Source of the DNA: SAR202 cluster bacterium
GTDB taxonomy: Bacteria > Chloroflexota > Dehalococcoidia > UBA3495
Length of the DNA: 9,748 bases
Direction of reading: 5' to 3'
Assembly: GCA_009392775.1 (NCBI GenBank)
Contig: VFFT01000070.1
Coordinates: 1-9,748 of the forward strand
Part shown: positions 6,665 through 9,748 of the stretch, piece by piece
Layout: each line of letters opens with the position of its first letter
Numbering within the stretch: position 1 is the stretch's first letter
Made by a program: the position numbers and the translations under genes
The notes under the pieces: generated by a model
Seen by the model: the letters and a program-made list of their open reading frames with translations, nothing else
Told to the model about the DNA's origin: nothing
The model's database searches: none

Positions 6665-7789
6665 ATGGCCAATAATCGTCAGCACGCCGTGGTTGTAGGC
6701 GGCGGTATAGTAGGAAATTTAACTGCTTATCTACTGGCAAGTCAGGGGCTGGAAGTGACAGTTATAGAGGCAGATGCGCTAGGTAGCCATGCTTCTGGAT
6801 TTGCCTTCGGCGAACTTGGAGACCTCGAAGGGGCGGGAATACCTGATCCACTTCTGGATTTTAGCGTGTGGTGCAACCAGAGACATAAAAGTTTGTCGGC
6901 TGAGTTGTATGCCGCCTCCGGTATAGACAATGAGTTCGGTACAGTCCAGCGTGTTACTCTGGCGTTTACTGACGAAGAAAAGACTCGGTTGCAGACCCAT
7001 TTAAACTGGCAAGCCGAGGTTGCAGAGTACGATACTTACTGGATGACTCCCGATGAGTTACATGTGTTAGAGCCTAGATTAAGTTCTCATTGCTTGGGCG
7101 GCTCATATATATCCAATGCGAAGGCTGTTGAACCGTATCGGTGTACTTTAGCAGCAGCACAGTCCGCTCAAAAACTTGGCGTTGAGACACTACTGAGAAA
7201 GGTTACTAATTTACTGCAGCGGGGACCACTCTGTGAAGGTGTAGAATTTGACGGAGGGCGAATCGAATCAGATTTAGTGGTCTTAGCAATGGGCCCTTGG
7301 ACGAAGTTTGCATCCGAGTGGTGTGGTATTGACATACCGATAACACCTTTGAAGGGACAAATGCTTCGCCTGAAAATCAACGGAGAACCTCTGAAGTCAT
7401 CTTTCCACTATGGTAGTAGTTACGCAGCGTCCAAATCGGATGGTTTGATATGGGCTGGCACAACTGAGGAAAAAGTAGGATTTGATGAAACAACGACTGT
7501 TGACGCCCGAAACGTGATTATGTCTGACTTGTTACAAGCTCTACCTTTCTTGGAAGATGCTGAACTTAATCAGCAAACTGCTTGTTTAAGACCCTGGTCA
7601 TATGACGGCATACCAATTGTCTGTAGAGCTCCTGGGTGGGACAATTTGTATATATGTACAGGTGGAGGTAGGAAGGGAATATTGTGGAGTACTGGTATGT
7701 GTCATGGGGTAGTAGATATAATTCTTGATCGCAAATCTGTGGTTCCTGGCCTGGAACACCTGGATATATCCAGGTTTAGTGATGTTTGA
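6665..7789 (+). CDS. FAD-dependent oxidoreductase of the DAO/DadA family
   Basis: A 374-residue flavoprotein of the D-amino acid oxidase (DAO) family, which includes glycine and sarcosine oxidases and D-amino acid dehydrogenase. Members oxidise a C-N bond of an amine or amino acid. The N-terminal Rossmann motif is VVVGGGIVGNLTAYLLASQG (9-28), ending in Glu35 of VTVIEAD, which should bind the FAD ribose. A second flavin-contact segment is LVVLAMGPWT, then PITPLKGQMLRL, a typical substrate-domain strand. The C-terminal FAD motif is YICTGGGRKGILWSTGM, with RKG where many members have HGG. There is no signal peptide, so it is cytosolic. AGGA lies about 9 bases upstream of the ATG. It follows the maleylpyruvate isomerase-like gene by 34 bases. 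The stop is 2 bases from the convergent comB stop. The amine substrate cannot be predicted. Confidence 0.92.
   Translation: MANNRQHAVVVGGGIVGNLTAYLLASQGLEVTVIEADALGSHASGFAFGELGDLEGAGIPDPLLDFSVWCNQRHKSLSAELYAASGIDNEFGTVQRVTLAFTDEEKTRLQTHLNWQAEVAEYDTYWMTPDELHVLEPRLSSHCLGGSYISNAKAVEPYRCTLAAAQSAQKLGVETLLRKVTNLLQRGPLCEGVEFDGGRIESDLVVLAMGPWTKFASEWCGIDIPITPLKGQMLRLKINGEPLKSSFHYGSSYAASKSDGLIWAGTTEEKVGFDETTTVDARNVIMSDLLQALPFLEDAELNQQTACLRPWSYDGIPIVCRAPGWDNLYICTGGGRKGILWSTGMCHGVVDIILDRKSVVPGLEHLDISRFSDV
7742..7775. repeat. two abutting palindromes at the convergent gene junction
   Basis: Positions 7758-7775 read ACCTGGATATATCCAGGT, a perfect 18-base palindrome that folds as a 7-base-pair stem with a TATA loop on either strand. 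Immediately before it, 7742-7757 read GTTCCTGGCCTGGAAC, a palindrome except for one T-T mismatch pair. They lie in the last codons of the FAD oxidoreductase gene and about 17 bases beyond the comB stop on the other strand. They may act as a bidirectional terminator or mRNA 3'-end structure, but the T-runs are weak (TTTAGTGATGTTTG on the plus side). Confidence 0.6.
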
Positions 7790-7791
7790 TC

Positions 7792-8481
7792 CTAAATGTC
7801 TGCTCTGCGTGCCACTAGAAGATCGTCTTCCCGTGATGTCTTTATGGCAAAGGGGTATTTGTTTATATCCAGAGCAAGTTCCACGTCCTTAGGATGGTAC
7901 TGAGGTTGGGAGTCGTCAAAAAACTTCTGGGTAGCCCCTCCCGTCATGATAAGGCTTCTCACCGATTCGGTATCTGGTTCACGGCCTTCAAGTAAGTTTC
8001 TTAAGTATATTCCGCATTGCTCGTCTTCATCAGCCCTGATCGCACCCTGATCCCCCATTGCGATAATGGAAATAATATCAGGTTGATCTAATAAGACTTT
8101 GTCCACAGTTGCTCTAGCGATAACAAAAGAAGTCACGTATATTACATCGGCCTTGGTGGCTGCTGCTGCTCCGACTGTTCCGGCTCGGGTTGACTGAATG
8201 ATAGACTTTCCTGAGAAATCCACATCAAAAATTTCGTGAGGAGAATTTCCGAAATCAAATCCTGCGGGTTTCGTTCCATTAACCTCACCCATTAATATGT
8301 CGCCATAGCCTTTTTGTTTGAGGGCTAGAGCCTCTTCGATTTCAGCTACTAAGGTGATGTGAGTTGCACCGTTGTTAAACGCTATGGATGCTGTTGTAAA
8401 CGCTCTGAATACATCTATGATGAGGACCGTTCCGGTAGCTTCCTGTGCATCTCTTACAAGACTTCCTAAGCGTATATCCAT
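7792..8481 (-). CDS. comB: 2-phosphosulfolactate phosphatase family protein (ComB)
   Basis: ComB removes phosphate from 2-phosphosulfolactate to give sulfolactate, the second step of the coenzyme M route in archaea. Bacterial homologues are widespread and may serve sulfolactate or other sulfonate metabolism. The 229-residue length is typical. Family landmarks are TVLIIDVFRAFTTASIAFNN (18-37) with Asp23 and Arg26, the GEVNGTKPAGFDFGNSP segment (65-81), and QSTRAGT (96-102), where many members have STtNGT. VTSFVIARA and ADEDEQCGIYLRNLL follow. There is no signal peptide. The gene starts 5 bases after the stop of the NHL propeller gene, so translation is probably coupled. No ComA (phosphosulfolactate synthase) or other sulfonate gene is visible nearby, so the physiological substrate is open. 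The family assignment is strong; the reaction in this organism is inference. Confidence 0.9.
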   Translation of the reverse strand: MDIRLGSLVRDAQEATGTVLIIDVFRAFTTASIAFNNGATHITLVAEIEEALALKQKGYGDILMGEVNGTKPAGFDFGNSPHEIFDVDFSGKSIIQSTRAGTVGAAAATKADVIYVTSFVIARATVDKVLLDQPDIISIIAMGDQGAIRADEDEQCGIYLRNLLEGREPDTESVRSLIMTGGATQKFFDDSQPQYHPKDVELALDINKYPFAIKTSREDDLLVARRADI

Positions 8482-8486
8482 GGTAG

Positions 8487-9434
8487 TTAGCTTCTCTTCA
8501 CTAGTTTTTGTAGGCTTCTTAGTTCTTCCGGAGGGTTGCGATGACTACCAGTATGTGTCCATGATACCTCGCCTACATAGATGTCACTATGGGAATCTAT
8601 ACAAACGCCATGAGGAGCTATGAATTTTCCGGTTTCTTCACCTTCCCCCTGGTTGCCTAGTCGCGCTTGGACTTGTCCATTGGTATTGTAAATACTTACT
8701 CTCGGGCCAAGTCCCGTAGCTTCTATGTTCGGTCCAATAGCAGCGCCGAGTTCTCCTACGTATACGAGACTGCTCTCTTGATCTATGTATAAGCCACAAG
8801 GCCTAGCCATGTTTATCCACTGGGTTTCGAATTTTCCTGAAGAATCAAAGATTTGAATCCGGTGATTTTCACGATCTGCTACGTATACCCACCCATCTTT
8901 GTCTGTGCAAACGTTATGAGCAATATTAAATTGCCCGGGTTCTGTACCTGGTTCTCCCCATGAGAATAACAATTTTCCGTCCGGTGAATATTTATGTACT
9001 CTAGCGTTGCAATATCCGTCCGAAACATAAAATTCTGCCGTTTTTGGGTCCACTGCAACATGGGTGCATCTATTAAAAGGATTTCCACTCATAAAAGGGG
9101 CGGGTTTTCCACTAGTTCCTAATGTAAACAAGACTTGCCCGTCCAAAGTGCATTTGCGAACTGTATGGTCCCCATCGTCTGTACAAAACATCGTGTCGTC
9201 AGGACACATTGTTATGCCATGGGCTCTCGGGAACACGCCTTCCCCCCATGACTTGAGGAAATTGCCGTTCTTGTCGAACACAATCATAGGATGCTCACCC
9301 CGATTGAAACAATACACGTTATCGCTGGAGTCTGTGCCGACCGCAGCGACTTCTTTAAATCCCCATCCATCGGGTAAGGTAGCCCAATTCTCCAACACTT
9401 CGTAGGAGTACTGTTCAGTGCCCAGTAATACCAT
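8487..9434 (-). CDS. NHL-repeat six-bladed propeller, peptidyl-alpha-hydroxyglycine alpha-amidating lyase (PAL)-like
   Basis: A 315-residue beta-propeller. Its motifs follow the catalytic core of animal PAL, the zinc lyase that splits peptidyl-alpha-hydroxyglycine into an amidated peptide and glyoxylate: CFNRGEHP with Arg45 (animal Arg533 in FHRGDH), AHGI with His72, YVSDGYCNARV with Tyr141 (the SDGYCNSR hallmark), GQFNIAHNV with His173, ADRENHRIQIFD, and APHGV with His275. So all three zinc histidines and the Arg/Tyr pair appear present. In the animal enzyme the third His is followed by Asp (HD); here it is Gly276. There is no signal peptide, hence a cytosolic location and probably a substrate other than secreted peptides. 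AGAGAGG lies 5 bases before the ATG. It heads the operon with comB and is divergent from the HemQ-like gene. Residue matches are from recalled family motifs, not an alignment. Confidence 0.85.
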   Translation of the reverse strand: MVLLGTEQYSYEVLENWATLPDGWGFKEVAAVGTDSSDNVYCFNRGEHPMIVFDKNGNFLKSWGEGVFPRAHGITMCPDDTMFCTDDGDHTVRKCTLDGQVLFTLGTSGKPAPFMSGNPFNRCTHVAVDPKTAEFYVSDGYCNARVHKYSPDGKLLFSWGEPGTEPGQFNIAHNVCTDKDGWVYVADRENHRIQIFDSSGKFETQWINMARPCGLYIDQESSLVYVGELGAAIGPNIEATGLGPRVSIYNTNGQVQARLGNQGEGEETGKFIAPHGVCIDSHSDIYVGEVSWTHTGSHRNPPEELRSLQKLVKRS

Positions 9435-9512
9435 GTTTACCTCTCTGTATTATCGGTTTTATAGAACTGTAGCTGATTGGTTCAGATTGTAGCATTAACC
9501 AAGTCTAATGTA

Positions 9513-9525
9513 ACCACTATGTGGT
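9513..9525. repeat. short dyad ACCAC-tat-GTGGT in the divergent promoter region
   Basis: A perfect inverted repeat with 5-base arms and a 3-base centre lies between the divergent NHL-comB and HemQ-like genes, about 20 bases upstream of the candidate -35 of the latter. It could be an operator half-shared by both units. Dyads this short also arise by chance. Confidence 0.25.
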
Positions 9526-9544
9526 CGACATCTGTGATTGTACG

Positions 9545-9573
9545 TTGCGGTACTCTTAAGGCATTGCTATTAT
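9545..9573 (+). promoter_or_regulatory. candidate promoter of the HemQ-like gene
   Basis: TTGCGG (9545-9550), a 17-base spacer and TATTAT (9568-9573) give a plausible housekeeping promoter with a good -10 and a half-matching -35. The transcript would start near 9580 and carry GAGGA (9596-9600) four bases before the ATG at 9605. Confidence 0.45.
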
Positions 9574-9604
9574 CAATAGTGTAAAGATTTAATACGAGGA
9601 TGCA

Positions 9605-9748
9605 ATGAGCGAGGAAATACAGAGAAATTTTGTTAAATATACTTTCTACAAGGTTTTACCCGAATGGAAACAATTATCCGATGACCATAAAACCAGCAGC
9701 AAGAAAGAATTTGTAGAAGTGCTTGCGGAATTCAGCCAAGATATTCGC
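9605..9748 (+). CDS. hemQ: chlorite dismutase family protein, probable coproheme decarboxylase (HemQ/ChdC), 5' part
   Basis: Only the first 48 codons are in the window; the frame is open to the right edge. The segment NFVKYTFYKVLPEWKQLSDD followed by a KKEFVEVL helix matches the N-terminal strand and helix of the chlorite dismutase/HemQ family ('f.kf.fykvdP.Wr.L' then 'EF'). In Gram-positive and many Chloroflexota bacteria the member is HemQ, which converts coproheme III to haem b at the end of the coproporphyrin-dependent pathway. True chlorite dismutase cannot be excluded because the haem-binding residues lie beyond the window. GAGGA four bases upstream of the ATG supports the start. Confidence 0.8.
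   Translation, partial: MSEEIQRNFVKYTFYKVLPEWKQLSDDHKTSSKKEFVEVLAEFSQDIR

Noticed and set aside
8372..8623. Plus-strand open frame across the comB/NHL junction
   Set aside because: It overlaps two well-supported minus-strand genes and resembles no family.
9064..9405. Plus-strand open frame of 113 codons opposite the NHL gene
   Set aside because: The opposite strand encodes a clear propeller with repeated blade motifs; this frame is its antisense shadow.

Overview
The window is an ordinary-looking bacterial chromosome segment of about 43-45% GC by eye. It is densely packed with short operons on both strands, has no insertion sequences, phage genes or CRISPR array, and has no gene-free stretch above 300 bases. 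The mix of genes suggests a marine Chloroflexota, possibly the SAR202 / Dehalococcoidia lineage. That mix is a luciferase-like flavin monooxygenase, an isocitrate lyase/PEP mutase-family enzyme, a mycothiol-type maleylpyruvate isomerase-family protein, a DadA-like FAD oxidase, an orphan ComB, a PAL-like NHL propeller and a HemQ/chlorite-dismutase-family protein. The assignment is inference from gene content only; no phylogenetic marker was compared.

Left edge (1-187, minus strand): tRNA-Leu(GAG) followed by tRNA-Cys(GCA), both with encoded CCA, probably one transcript from an extended -10 promoter at about 205-233. Region 309-2208 (plus): a three-gene operon of a small membrane-anchored DUF2007-like protein, a degenerate 2H-phosphoesterase-like protein, and an isocitrate lyase/PEP mutase-family enzyme. 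Region 2256-3767 (minus, convergent with the first operon): a zinc-ribbon RDD membrane protein followed by a luciferase-like monooxygenase.

Region 3905-5624 (plus, divergent from the RDD gene): mnmA (tRNA 2-thiouridylase) overlapping rnhB (RNase HII) by 8 bases, an information-processing pair. After a 172-base gap in which I see only a promoter, 5797-7789 (plus) holds a maleylpyruvate isomerase-family protein, apparently translated from a leaderless mRNA, and a DadA-like FAD oxidoreductase. Region 7792-9434 (minus) holds a PAL-like NHL propeller gene and then comB, in one operon that converges on the oxidoreductase gene with a 2-base gap. Two abutting palindromes lie at that junction. At the right edge (9605 to end, plus) is the 5' part of a HemQ/chlorite dismutase-family gene, divergent from the NHL-comB operon.

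I found no defence system, mobile element or clearly new multi-gene machine. The points most worth a second look are the cytosolic PAL-like propeller coupled to a ComB without ComA, the 2H-like protein that has lost its second motif histidine, the leaderless start at 5797, and the tandem palindromes at 7742-7775.
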